NCBI RefSeq assembly: GCF_024345795.1
Contig: NZ_JAGQBU010000002.1
Span: forward strand, 1-64,000
DNA from: Synechococcus sp. J7-Johnson
Lineage (GTDB): Bacteria; Cyanobacteriota; Cyanobacteriia; PCC-6307; Cyanobiaceae
Direction of reading: 5' to 3'
Length of the DNA: 64,000 bases
The position numbers and the translations under genes are program-made. Below are positions 50,201-60,153 of this stretch, one piece after another; the first letter of the stretch is position 1, and each line of letters begins with the position of its first letter. The notes under the pieces were generated by a model. The model had not been told where the DNA came from, did no database searches, and was given only the letters and a program-made list of their open reading frames with translations.

Positions 50201-50272
50201 GCTGGAGAGCGGCAGGGTGTCGTAGAGCTGGGGGCTGACCCTGGTGCTGCCGCTGCTGGCGGTCACGGTCAT
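47243..50272 (-). CDS. apcE: Phycobilisome core-membrane linker (LCM)
   Basis: ApcE scaffolds the core and passes energy to the photosystems. The ATG at 50272 gives 1009 residues starting MTVTASSGSTRVSPQLYDT. The N-terminal phycobiliprotein-like domain has its probable bilin Cys201 (LEKACS). Three linker (REP) domains follow (about 280-430, 545-700 and 840-985), which predicts a three-cylinder core. The region between REP2 and REP3 is Pro/Ser-rich and repeats a GWSA motif three times. It lies upstream of apcABC, separated by a stem-loop. Confidence 0.97.
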   Translation of the reverse strand: MTVTASSGSTRVSPQLYDTLPLSSVRQAEQQDRFPEKVELETLLNFYRSGSARVEAARLISANADAIVAKAANRIFAGGTPLSYLDAPLTPFNVGSLESETLASDQVAAAISVRTFAQGSGGTGLLGRILEGVQADADVRVVLPPGFSPISVARYGTERMRKSLRDMGWFLRYVGYALVAGDPSILAVNTRGLRDVLEKACSLTATNVALQEMRAAAANLFRKDSESRRLVIDCFNVLLKELEVPTPSARQRLGSPENQGLQLPAIYALAAESRQRFVMKKGLSGREKAEVIRAAYRQVFQRDIVKGYSQVVAPVEATQVAQGQLSMREFIRALGRSKEYRRQFYGRFSNSRVVELAFRHFLGRGVSTIEEFRRYFAIVSQQGLPGLVDSLINTQEYAQTFGEETVPYLRGLGEEAQESAGWGSNSKLFRFSAPFEGAPQYITLYASYRQPLPDQHPYGGGNDPLGLNYGAIFPSGTASVATRSAPFNDDTRRILVGNGMAQPGQMDSPQFRASTPRRVGPKVVRLQQIATGGASVPRRGGQPSIRGTESSTQAVIRAVYVQVLGTTGYDGEALKVEEIKLENGDISLREFIRQVARSTAFRRRYWANLYITKAIEVMHRRLIGRPTFGRREINSYFDTAARQGFYGVVYAMLNSTEYLAAFGEDTVPYERFITPSDLNARRIPALRRVLDPSTIPDLTPVSRPQVAPVSTFRSSGDITPRNLPDRRLNQVVGGWSARFAQGEETPSRPASSSPQSLRQPPEPSRRWSQAPSRPGATSSGWSANAGSSARVAKPVDRNQIPGGWSAQVASNGFRAVVAPQPGAAMAKALDGARPQGFSRRRSLGQPVMLLPEADEAMLQQVIEATYRQLLNRVPLAAERLGDAESQLRDRRLSVSEFVAVIAGSDLFQQRLNRMAPLRAASAAYLALLGRAAQPREVSQYLATRGKKGQVAALDDMLTGKEYANSFGRDTVPYIKGMATADGIPLATVNRTALLYSGNAGLTPPPRGAI

Positions 50273-50416
50273 GAACGGGCGTGTACCGGGCAAAGCCACG
50301 TTACGGCTGGGGTCCTGCCCTCCCGGCCGGCATGAACAAATGTTTGCAGCTGACCTTCAGCGACGCCCATCGTCCAGCGGCCTCCATTGCTGGGCCCAGC
50401 CCATGAAAAGCTCCCC

Positions 50417-51661
50417 ATGGATTCCATCCCTTCGACGATGAACCCTGGCTCCGCCGATGCCGCCACACCGGTGGTCAGCGCCTTCTACGACCGCTTCCCC
50501 TACCCGGGGGATCCACTTCAGGACGGACCTCCACCCGGCTACAACTGGCGCTGGAGCTATCCCTGCGTCAGCAGTGCCTGCACGGGCCGCCTGCCTGAGT
50601 CGGGCCCGCCAGCCAGGCTGCTGGATGCTGGCTGCGGCACCGGCGTCAGTACCGATTACCTGGCTCACCTCAACCCAGGAGCGGAGATCCTGGCTGTCGA
50701 CATCAGCTCGGGCGCCCTGGAGGTTGCCCGCGAGCGGCTGCGTCGCTCTGGCGGCGCCCGGCACTGCTCTTCCCTGCGCCTCGAGCAGCGCAGCCTGCTG
50801 GACCTCAAAGGGGAAGGCCCGTTCGAGCTGATCAATTCGGTCGGGGTGCTGCACCACCTGAATCAGCCCGAAGCGGGACTGCAGGCCCTGGCTGAACTTC
50901 TAAGCCCCGGCGGCCTGCTGCACCTGTTTCTTTATGCCGATGGCGGTCGTTGGGAGATCCACCGTGTGCAGCGGGCGCTCACAGCTCTGGACGTGATCGG
51001 CGACGGCGATGGCCTTCGCCTGGTCCGTGCTCTCTTCGAGCAGTTGCCGGAAACGAACCGCCTGCGCCGCCACCACGAGCAGCGCTGGGCTCTCGACACC
51101 GCGGCGGACGCCAATTTCGCCGACATGTATCTCCATCCTCAGGAAACCAGCTACGACCTGGAAGGCCTGTTTCGCTTCGTGGCCAGCGCAGGGCTTGAGT
51201 TTGCCGGCTTCTCCAATCCCGAGGTCTGGGATCCGGCCCGCCTGTTGGAGGGAGAGCTGTTGGAGCGTGCCCGGGCCCTGCCCGATCACCAGCGCTGGGC
51301 GCTGGTGGAAAGCCTCGACCCCGACATCAGCCACTTCGAGTTCTTTCTCAGCCGAGGCCCCCTGCGCATCAGCTCCTGGGACAACGACGAAGAGTTGCTG
51401 GCGGCCAGCGGCCGCCGCAACCCCTGCCTTTGGGGCTGGCCGGGAACCACGCTGCTCGATCCTGACCTCAGGCCGATCGATCTCGATGATCAGGAACTGG
51501 CCCTGCTGATGGCCATTGAGGCGGCGCCGGAGTCGACTCCGATCGGCCGGTTGTCCCTGGGCTGGTCGCCTGAGCTGCAGGCTGCGGTGGCGCGCACTCT
51601 CTGGCGCCGCCGCCTGCTGCTGCTGGCTCCTGCCGGCAAGGGCTCCACAACTGGGTTGTAA
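50417..51661 (+). CDS. SAM-dependent methyltransferase (class I), unknown substrate
   Basis: This 414-residue protein starts at ATG 50417. It has an N-terminal segment VVSAFYDRFPYPGDPLQDGPP, a class I methylase fold with motif I RLLDAGCGTGVSTDYLAHLN, motif II ILAVDISSGALEVARERL and SVGVLHHLNQPEAGLQALAE, and a long C-terminal region of about 200 residues (MYLHPQETSYDLEGLFRF; WGWPGTTLLDPDL). The FYDRFPYPGDP opening occurs in a cyanobacterial methylase group whose substrate I cannot name. It is divergent from apcE and precedes the atp operon. Confidence 0.87.
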   Translation: MDSIPSTMNPGSADAATPVVSAFYDRFPYPGDPLQDGPPPGYNWRWSYPCVSSACTGRLPESGPPARLLDAGCGTGVSTDYLAHLNPGAEILAVDISSGALEVARERLRRSGGARHCSSLRLEQRSLLDLKGEGPFELINSVGVLHHLNQPEAGLQALAELLSPGGLLHLFLYADGGRWEIHRVQRALTALDVIGDGDGLRLVRALFEQLPETNRLRRHHEQRWALDTAADANFADMYLHPQETSYDLEGLFRFVASAGLEFAGFSNPEVWDPARLLEGELLERARALPDHQRWALVESLDPDISHFEFFLSRGPLRISSWDNDEELLAASGRRNPCLWGWPGTTLLDPDLRPIDLDDQELALLMAIEAAPESTPIGRLSLGWSPELQAAVARTLWRRRLLLLAPAGKGSTTGL

Positions 51662-51897
51662 CAGCTTCGTGATAGATTCCGCGCGCCTTTTCCGATTTGC
51701 TGACGCGCTTGCAGGCCACCCCCGCATCCGGTACAACAACCGGCCCTGATTCCCCTGAGGTCTTCCCTCAGGAGGCTTCTGATCTGCGGGCGTCCTTGCT
51801 GCGTGGTCTGGCCGGGAGAGAACTGGCGGTTCCCACTCTTGTTCCGCCTGCTCCATCCCCCGAGTCCACTCCAGAGGTGGACATTCCAGATAACGGT

Positions 51898-52233
51898 ATG
51901 GACGAGTACGTGCGTCTGCAAAGGCGTCTGTTGTTGTCCACTCTGCTGGTTTCAGCTCTGGCTGTCCCTGCGGCTGCCTTCCTGTTCGATTGGACCACTG
52001 CCCTGAGCCTCTCGCTTGGAGCGGTCTCCGGCATGCTCTACCTGCGGCTTCTTGCACGCAGCGTGGGTCGTATCGGTCCCGAGTCCAAGGGGGTTGGAAA
52101 GGGTCAGTTGCTGGTTCCGGTGGTGCTCGTTCTGGGTTGCTCACGGATTCCGCAGCTGGAAATCCTTCCGGCCCTGATCGGGTTCCTGCTCTACAAGCCG
52201 GCCCTTCTCCTTCAGGCCTTCGTCCGTCCCTGA
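51898..52233 (+). CDS. atp1: ATP synthase subunit I (Atp1)
   Basis: This 111-residue membrane protein starts at ATG 51898 ([20 protein letters not shown]) with four hydrophobic segments and ends [18 protein letters not shown]. It is the first gene of the atp operon, upstream of atpB, as expected for the non-stoichiometric assembly protein Atp1/AtpI-like. The open frame extends 67 codons upstream to TTG 51697; that part is Pro/Ser-rich and I regard it as non-coding or an optional extension. Confidence 0.82.
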   Translation: MDEYVRLQRRLLLSTLLVSALAVPAAAFLFDWTTALSLSLGAVSGMLYLRLLARSVGRIGPESKGVGKGQLLVPVVLVLGCSRIPQLEILPALIGFLLYKPALLLQAFVRP

Positions 52234-52297
52234 TCAGCGATACCTCGATTTCCTGATCACCCAATCCGTCGCTTCAGCGGCACCTCTGTACCCCTCG

Positions 52298-53026
52298 ATG
52301 GTTCCGTTGTCTCTTTCCCTTCCATTCGCCGAGCTGGAGGTGGGTCAGCACCTCTACTGGAAGATCGGTGGTTTTCAGATTCATGGCCAGGTATTCCTGA
52401 GCTCCTGGCTCGTCATCGGCGCGCTGCTGGCTCTGGTTGTAGCTGGTACCAGAAACCTTGAGCGCGATCCCCGTGGTGTCCAGAACCTGCTGGAATTCAT
52501 CTGGGGTTATCTGCGTGATCTGGCCCGTGATCAGATCGGCGAAAAGGCTTACCGAGACTGGCTTCCTTTCATCGGCACCCTTTTCCTGTTCATTTTCGTG
52601 AGCAACTGGGGCGGAGCCCTGGTTCCATGGAAACTGATTCATCTGCCCAGTGGTGAGCTCGGGGCACCTACTGCTGATATCAACACCACCATCGCCCTGG
52701 CTTTGCTGGTGTCTCTGGCCTACTTCTATGCAGGTCTGAGCCGCAAGGGCTTTCGGTACTTCGAGTATTACGTGGAGCCCACGCCGATCATGCTTCCATT
52801 CAAGATCGTCGAGGATTTCACCAAGCCTCTGTCCCTCTCCTTCCGTCTTTTCGGCAACATTCTTGCCGACGAGCTGGTGGTGGCGGTGCTGGCGTTCCTG
52901 GTACCCCTGGTTGTGCCACTCCCTGCCATGTTCCTGGGTCTCTTCACCAGCGCCATCCAGGCCCTGATTTTTGCAACCCTCGCCGCCTATTACATCGGTG
53001 AAGCGGTGCACGAAGAGCATCACTGA
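52298..53026 (+). CDS. atpB: ATP synthase subunit a
   Basis: This 242-residue FO stator subunit forms the proton half-channels (called atpI in many cyanobacterial annotations). It has five to six TM helices, the essential arginine in [13 protein letters not shown], and the C-terminal [23 protein letters not shown]. It lies 64 bases after atp1. Confidence 0.98.
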   Translation: MVPLSLSLPFAELEVGQHLYWKIGGFQIHGQVFLSSWLVIGALLALVVAGTRNLERDPRGVQNLLEFIWGYLRDLARDQIGEKAYRDWLPFIGTLFLFIFVSNWGGALVPWKLIHLPSGELGAPTADINTTIALALLVSLAYFYAGLSRKGFRYFEYYVEPTPIMLPFKIVEDFTKPLSLSFRLFGNILADELVVAVLAFLVPLVVPLPAMFLGLFTSAIQALIFATLAAYYIGEAVHEEHH

Positions 53027-53437
<411 letters not shown>

Positions 53438-53449
53438 GCGCTCCAGGCA

Positions 53450-53488
53450 GGAACGGGGTACTGGGGCTGAGACCTCGGTCCCCGTTCC
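53450..53488 (+). terminator. Strong stem-loop just after atpE
   Basis: GGAACGGGG and CCCCGTTCC pair perfectly; after a single unpaired T, ACTGGGG and CCTCGGT extend the stem with two G-T pairs to about 16 bp. It begins 13 bases after the atpE stop. The following GTTATTCC is a weak U-tract, so partial termination or 3' protection of atpE RNA is likely. Confidence 0.6.
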
Positions 53489-53566
53489 GTTATTCCAAAG
53501 CTTCTATCCGTCCCCTCCGGCCCCAGGTCGGGGCGGCCAACCCGATCCCTCCAGCGTCCCCGCCCC

Positions 53567-54037
53567 ATGACCAGCTGGCTACTGCTTGCCGCAGCAGGTG
53601 CTCCAGAGGGAGGTCTGTTCGACCTCGATGCAACCCTGCCGCTGATGGCGGTTCAGGTCGTCCTCCTCACCTTCATCCTCAACGCTCTTTTTTTCCGCCC
53701 TGTCGGCAAGACCGTCGAGGAGCGTGAGAGCTACATCTCCACCAGTCGCGCCGAGGCCAAGCAGCAGCTGGCCCAGACTGAGCGGCTGGAGGCGGATCTG
53801 CGCCAGCAGCTGCGCGAAGCCCGCCAGCAGGCCCAGTCATTGATTGTGGAGGCCGAACAGGAAATGGATCGTCTTTACCGCAGTGCACTCGCCGCGGCCC
53901 AAGCGGAAGCCAATGGCAGCCGTGAGTCGGCCCGGCGGGAAATCGACAGCCAGAGGAAGAAGGCTGAAGAAACCCTTAATGGTGAAGCCGACCGGCTCGG
54001 CGATCTGATCGTCACCCGTTTGCTGGCAGCACAATGA
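53567..54037 (+). CDS. atpF2: ATP synthase subunit b'
   Basis: This 156-residue second stator b subunit is characteristic of photosynthetic bacteria (atpG in cyanobacterial naming). One N-terminal TM ([18 protein letters not shown]) is followed by [14 protein letters not shown] and a long charged coiled coil. It pairs with AtpF in the peripheral stalk. Its stop overlaps the atpF start (ATGA). Confidence 0.97.
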   Translation: MTSWLLLAAAGAPEGGLFDLDATLPLMAVQVVLLTFILNALFFRPVGKTVEERESYISTSRAEAKQQLAQTERLEADLRQQLREARQQAQSLIVEAEQEMDRLYRSALAAAQAEANGSRESARREIDSQRKKAEETLNGEADRLGDLIVTRLLAAQ

Positions 54038-54564
54038 GCATCCTCACTTCAGTCCCCAGCCTTCTTGCGAGTGAGGGAGGATTCGGCCTCAACCTGAATC
54101 TTTTCGAAACCAACATCATCAATCTGGCGATCGTGATCGCCGCGTTGGTCTGGTTCTTGCCCAAGGTGCTCGGAGGGATTCTTGCAACCAGACGAGCGAC
54201 CATCCTTGCTGATCTACAGGATGCCGAGCAGCGACTTCTCGAGACCACCACGGCCCTGGCGGCAGCCAAGCAGGACCTGGCCGATGCTCGGATTAAGGCC
54301 GAAAAGATCCGGAGTGATGCCAGGGCCCGTGCTGATGCCCTGCGCCTAGATAGTGAGCGCCGAACCGTCGATGAGATGGCTCGTCTCAAGCAGGGTGCAG
54401 TGGCCGACCTCCAGTCGGAAGCATCCAGAGTCAGCGAACAGCTGCGACGCGAGGCCGCCCGACGCGCTGTCGATAGGGCCCTTGCCTCCTTGCCCGGCAA
54501 GCTCGACGCCGAGGCTCAGGCCCGCTTCATCGACCAATCCATCAACAGCCTTGGGCAAGCCTGA
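54034..54564 (+). CDS. atpF: ATP synthase subunit b
   Basis: This 176-residue stator subunit has one N-terminal TM ([17 protein letters not shown]) and then a long Ala/Glu/Arg-rich coiled coil. It forms the peripheral stalk with b'. Both ends overlap neighbours: ATGA with atpF2 and TGATG with atpH. Confidence 0.97.
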   Translation: MSILTSVPSLLASEGGFGLNLNLFETNIINLAIVIAALVWFLPKVLGGILATRRATILADLQDAEQRLLETTTALAAAKQDLADARIKAEKIRSDARARADALRLDSERRTVDEMARLKQGAVADLQSEASRVSEQLRREAARRAVDRALASLPGKLDAEAQARFIDQSINSLGQA

Positions 54565-55112
54565 TGCCTCTCCTCAACTCCATCTCCACCCCTTACGCCG
54601 AAGCCCTGCTTCAGGTGGTCGACCAGCGACAGGAAACCGAACTTGTGGCCGAGCAGGCCAAGGAGCTCCTTGAGCTCTGGCATGCCTCACCAGAGTTGCG
54701 GGCAGCTTTCGCTTCGCCGGTGCTCGAGCCCGACGCCAAGAAGAAGGCCCTGATCACGCTGTTCGAGAAGGACATCACTCCAGCGTTCCTGACACTGCTC
54801 AAGGTGCTCGCGGATCGCCAACGCATCTCCATGCTCGATGCAGTTCTGGATCGCTTCCTGGTGCTCTACCGGGAGCAACGGGGCATTGCCCTGGCCCGGG
54901 TCACTTCCGCTTCACCTCTGAGTGAGCAGCAGCAGCAGGCCCTGCATACCAAGGTTCAGGCCGTTGCCGGTACCGACAAGGTCGAATTCGACCTGCACAT
55001 CGACCCTGCCCTCATCGGTGGCTTCGTCGTCAGCGTCGGTTCCCAGGTGATCGACGCGAGCCTCGCTGGCCAGGTGCGCCGTCTCGGCCTGGCTCTGGCC
55101 AAAGCTGGCTAG
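54564..55112 (+). CDS. atpH: ATP synthase subunit delta
   Basis: This 182-residue subunit attaches the peripheral stalk to the top of F1 (atpD in cyanobacterial naming). It opens LLNSISTPYAEALLQVVD and ends with the family's IGGFVVSVGSQVIDASLAGQV segment. The start overlaps the last base of atpF. A 60-base gap follows before atpA. Confidence 0.97.
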   Translation: MPLLNSISTPYAEALLQVVDQRQETELVAEQAKELLELWHASPELRAAFASPVLEPDAKKKALITLFEKDITPAFLTLLKVLADRQRISMLDAVLDRFLVLYREQRGIALARVTSASPLSEQQQQALHTKVQAVAGTDKVEFDLHIDPALIGGFVVSVGSQVIDASLAGQVRRLGLALAKAG

Positions 55113-56690
<1,578 letters not shown>

Positions 56691-56702
56691 GGTCCCCCCA
56701 CC

Positions 56703-57656
56703 ATGGCCAACCTCAAGGAAATCCGAGATCGGATCAGTTCGGTTAAGAACACTCGCAAGATCACCGAGGCGATGCGCCTGGTGGCGGCGGCGAAAGTGCG
56801 CCGTGCCCAGGAACAGGTTCTGCGCGCCAGGCCCTTCGCAGACCGACTGGCGCGGGTGCTCGAGAACCTGCAATCACGCCTCCGCTTTGAAGACGTTGTC
56901 AACACGCCCCTGCTTGAGCAGGAGCGTCCACTTCGCCACATCACCCTGTTGGCGGTCAGTGCCGATCGGGGCCTATGTGGTGGCTATAACGCCAACATCA
57001 TCAAGCGCACCGAACAGCGTTTCGCTGAGTTGAAGGGACAGGGCTATGAGATTTCGCTGGTCCTGATCGGCCGCAAGGCCACTACCTACTTCCAGAATCG
57101 CTCGTATCCGATCACGGCCACCTTCACTGGGCTAGATCAGGTGCCAAATGCCGATGAGGCGCGCTCTATCGCTGATCAGGTGCTGGCCGAGTTCCTCTCC
57201 GGCTCCACTGACCGTGTCGAGATGGTCTACACCAAGTTCATCAACCTGGTCAGCAGTGCGCCGGTTTCCCAGACTCTGTTGCCTCTCGATCCCCAGGGCA
57301 TCGCCAGCCCTGACGACGAGATTTTCCGCCTGACCACCCGCGAGGGTCGTCTGGCGGTTGAGCGCGGCACAGCACCAAATCAGGAGCCGACCCTGGAATC
57401 TGACTTTGTTTTTGAGCAGAGTCCTGATCAGTTGCTCAACTCCCTGCTGCCTCTTTATCTGGAGAATCAGCTGCTGCGCTCCCTGCAGGAGTCGTCGGCC
57501 AGTGAGCTGGCCAGCCGAATGACTGCCATGAACAACGCCAGCGACAACGCCAAAGCTCTCGCCAAGAGTCTCACCCTCGACTACAACAAGGCCCGCCAGG
57601 CGGCCATCACCCAGGAGATCCTGGAAGTGGTGGGTGGTGCAACAGCCATGGCCTGA
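56703..57656 (+). CDS. atpG: ATP synthase subunit gamma
   Basis: This is the 317-residue central-stalk subunit (atpC in cyanobacterial naming). It starts [23 protein letters not shown] and ends [21 protein letters not shown]. The central part carries the additional segment of photosynthetic gamma subunits, but no cysteine pair, so the redox switch of the chloroplast enzyme is absent as in other cyanobacteria. The next gene begins 23 bases before its stop, in another frame. Confidence 0.98.
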   Translation: MANLKEIRDRISSVKNTRKITEAMRLVAAAKVRRAQEQVLRARPFADRLARVLENLQSRLRFEDVVNTPLLEQERPLRHITLLAVSADRGLCGGYNANIIKRTEQRFAELKGQGYEISLVLIGRKATTYFQNRSYPITATFTGLDQVPNADEARSIADQVLAEFLSGSTDRVEMVYTKFINLVSSAPVSQTLLPLDPQGIASPDDEIFRLTTREGRLAVERGTAPNQEPTLESDFVFEQSPDQLLNSLLPLYLENQLLRSLQESSASELASRMTAMNNASDNAKALAKSLTLDYNKARQAAITQEILEVVGGATAMA

Positions 57657-58401
57657 ACCGGATCGAGGGATCCTCAGCCTGTTTCCCCTGGCGATCAGCC
57701 GGGTTCAACTGCAGCCGGATCCGCTCGATTCGGCCCTGATGCTTCAACAGGTGCTTGCCCTCCGCGGCGAGCAGAATGCCAACCCCGATCCAGGTTGCGC
57801 CTGGACCGGGGACTTTCATGGCGTCTGGCAGCTGCATCAGCGTCCTGAGTTCGCCTGGCTGTTGGAGCAGGTGTGCCGCGAAGCCCAGCACTACCTGCGG
57901 GCCCTTGGCTTCGATCCAGCGCGCATCAGGCTGCATCTTCAGCGCTGCTGGCCCGTGGTTGCGGAGCCGGGCCAGGTGGTGGGTCGGCACCATCATCCAA
58001 ATGCCCATCTCAGCGCGGTGTATTACATAAATGGCGATGGCAGCGGCCGCAGCGGTTGCCTGCGCCTGTTCGATGGACGCCGCAGCAATGAGCTGGTGCC
58101 TGGCCTGGCTGTCGGCCACGACGGCCCGCTCGCTCCGGACCATCCCCTCAATGCCGGCTGGCACGATCTCGCCCCGCAGGCGGGTCTGCTGGTTCTATTT
58201 CCGTCCAGCACCGACCACGCCGTGTTGCCAAGCGAGGAAGAGGAGGACCTGCGACTCTCGATCAGTTTTGACCTCTGCCTCACGGCTCCAGCCTGCGGCC
58301 CCGGCGAACCCCAGCCGCCGGAATACCTGGCGCCCCATCCCGGCCAGTGGCTGGAGCTGCCACTCGATGGGGCCACGCCGTCCGAGAAGATGGAGGGGTG
58401 A
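57634..58401 (+). CDS. 2OG-Fe(II) oxygenase family protein
   Basis: This 255-residue protein starts at GTG 57634, inside the end of the gamma-subunit gene. The double-stranded beta-helix region contains [17 protein letters not shown] (histidines 119-121 and 125), [26 protein letters not shown] (His195) and [10 protein letters not shown]. This fits the putative 2-oxoglutarate/Fe(II) dioxygenase group (TIGR02466-like). The exact iron ligands are inferred. The substrate is unknown; overlap with the atp operon suggests read-through expression. Confidence 0.82.
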   Translation: MVQQPWPEPDRGILSLFPLAISRVQLQPDPLDSALMLQQVLALRGEQNANPDPGCAWTGDFHGVWQLHQRPEFAWLLEQVCREAQHYLRALGFDPARIRLHLQRCWPVVAEPGQVVGRHHHPNAHLSAVYYINGDGSGRSGCLRLFDGRRSNELVPGLAVGHDGPLAPDHPLNAGWHDLAPQAGLLVLFPSSTDHAVLPSEEEEDLRLSISFDLCLTAPACGPGEPQPPEYLAPHPGQWLELPLDGATPSEKMEG

Positions 58402-58475
58402 TCCGCTCGACAGGCGGTCGCCTCCTGAAACCGTCCACGCTCCGCGACAGGCCCCTGCCGCGTTTCCACCACGCC

Positions 58476-58799
58476 ATGAGTGACAGCTTCACCGTGATCG
58501 CCGAGCTCAACGGCGTCACTCACACTTTTTCCTGCCGGGCCGATCAGACCGTTCTCGCGGCGGCGGAGGAGGCTGGTGTTCCCTTGCCCAGCTCTTGTTG
58601 CTCCGGGGTCTGCACCACCTGTGCGGGCCGCTTACGCCAAGGGGAGGTGCACCAGCCAGATGCGATGGGTGTCAAGGCCGCATTGCAGGCCGAGGGCTTT
58701 GCCCTGCTCTGCGTGTCTTACCCCCGCAGTGATCTGAACCTTGTGGCTGGCCAGGAGGATGCGCTCTACGAGATCCAGTTCGGCCAGTACCAGCGCTGA
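58476..58799 (+). CDS. Plant-type [2Fe-2S] ferredoxin
   Basis: This 107-residue soluble electron carrier has the cluster ligands Cys41, Cys46, Cys49 and Cys79 (PSSCCSGVCTTCAG; ALLCVSYPRSD) and the usual beta-grasp pattern. It is a PetF-like accessory ferredoxin, more diverged than the main photosynthetic one; note the extra Cys42 next to the first ligand. It is followed after 11 bases by the small protein gene and DUF3326. Confidence 0.94.
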   Translation: MSDSFTVIAELNGVTHTFSCRADQTVLAAAEEAGVPLPSSCCSGVCTTCAGRLRQGEVHQPDAMGVKAALQAEGFALLCVSYPRSDLNLVAGQEDALYEIQFGQYQR

Positions 58800-58810
58800 C
58801 TCTCCCTCCA

Positions 58811-59002
58811 GTGCCCCGGCTCGAGACAGTGGACTTCTGGTTGGAGGCGGCCCCCGGCCCGCTGCTTCCCCAGGTGCGCTCAGCCCTGGCTGAGCGCGGA
58901 GAACCTTTGCGCTGGGCCATCACCGCTGTCCTGCCGGCCGCGGATGGCTCCCAGCAGCGGCGGCGGTTGCGGATCGAAGCGGTCCTGCTTCAGATCCCTT
59001 GA
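58811..59002 (+). CDS. Small conserved protein beside DUF3326
   Basis: This 63-residue protein starts at GTG 58811 (PRLETVDFWLEAAPGPLLPQ) and ends RRRLRIEAVLLQIP. It looks like a compact alpha/beta fold. I recognise it only as a small cyanobacterial ORF of unknown function. Its stop overlaps the start of the DUF3326 gene (TTGA), indicating coupling. Confidence 0.7.
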   Translation: MPRLETVDFWLEAAPGPLLPQVRSALAERGEPLRWAITAVLPAADGSQQRRRLRIEAVLLQIP

Positions 59003-60153
59003 GCCGGCCTCTGCCCACTTTGTTGGTGATTCCCACAGGCATCGGCTGTGCCATCGGCGGCTATGCTGGCGATGGCCTGCCGGCAGCCCGGCTGTTGGCG
59101 GCCGCTTCCGGCTGCCTGATCACCCATCCCAACGCCCTCAATGCGGCGGCTCTCTACTGGAGCGACCCGCGCATCCACTACGTGGAGGGCTGGGCTCTGA
59201 ACCGCTTTGCGGCCGGTGATCTGGCCCTGGCGCCCGTGGCGTCTCAGCGGGTGGGGCTGCTGCTCGATGCCGGTATCGAGGAGGAGCTGCGCCTGCGTCA
59301 CCTGCAGGTGGCCGAGGCCTGCCGCGCCAGCCTTGGTCTCTCGATCGGCCCTGTGCTCAGCACCGACGCTCCCTTGGAGGTGAGCCTCTCGCTCGGCCCC
59401 AGCGGGGCTAGCAGCGGACTGATCGGCCGGCCGGATGCTCTGATCCGGGCTGGGGAAAGCCTGCGCCAGGCCGGTGCCACCGCCATCGCCGTGGTGGCCC
59501 GGTTCCCCGATGACCCCTCCAGTGAGGCCCTGGCCTCCTACCGCCAGGGCAGCGGCGTGGATGCCCTCGCTGGCGCCGAAGCCGTGATCAGCCATCTGCT
59601 CAGCCGCCAGCTCGGCCTCCCCTGCGCCCATGCCCCGGCCCTTGCCCCCCTGTCTCTGGATCCGCGCCTGGATCCACTGGCCGCTGCGGAAGAGCTGGGT
59701 CACACCTTTCTGCCCTGTGTGCTGGTGGGCCTGAGTCGGGCCCCCAACCTGATCCCGCTGCGGCCCGTGCCATCACCTGGGCTTGAGCTCTTTGGCGAGG
59801 ACCTGATTCATCCCAGCCGGATCGGCGCTGTGGTGGCCCCGGCCGGTGCCCTGGGTGGTGAGGCTGTCCTGGCCTGCGCCGAGCGGGGCATCCCCCTGAT
59901 CGCCGTTGAGGGCAACCCTTCACTTCTAAACGTGAGCGCCGAGCTCCTTGGTCTGCGGACGATCGCCGCAGCCAGCTATGCGGAGGCCGCCGGGATGGTG
60001 CTGGCCCTGCGGGAGGGCCTGCAGCCCGAGGCGTTGCGGCGTCCCCTGCCGCCTCTCGAGCTGCTCAGCGCAGACAGGCCATCGGATGGCGGGTCGGCAT
60101 TCCCAGGGCCTTGGCCACCCCGGGATGGCAGACCGCCCCATCCACCGTGTTGA
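58999..60153 (+). CDS. DUF3326 family protein
   Basis: This 384-residue protein opens LPTLLVIPTGIGCAIGGYAGD and contains VLSTDAPLEVSLSLGPSGAS and a LVGLSRAPNLIP segment. These match DUF3326, found in cyanobacteria and plants with no established function. The start is TTG 58999, overlapping the upstream stop. The last 30 residues are Pro/Gly-rich and overlap the convergent ald gene by 89 bases, so the native C-terminus may be poorly conserved. Confidence 0.87.
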   Translation: MSRPLPTLLVIPTGIGCAIGGYAGDGLPAARLLAAASGCLITHPNALNAAALYWSDPRIHYVEGWALNRFAAGDLALAPVASQRVGLLLDAGIEEELRLRHLQVAEACRASLGLSIGPVLSTDAPLEVSLSLGPSGASSGLIGRPDALIRAGESLRQAGATAIAVVARFPDDPSSEALASYRQGSGVDALAGAEAVISHLLSRQLGLPCAHAPALAPLSLDPRLDPLAAAEELGHTFLPCVLVGLSRAPNLIPLRPVPSPGLELFGEDLIHPSRIGAVVAPAGALGGEAVLACAERGIPLIAVEGNPSLLNVSAELLGLRTIAAASYAEAAGMVLALREGLQPEALRRPLPPLELLSADRPSDGGSAFPGPWPPRDGRPPHPPC

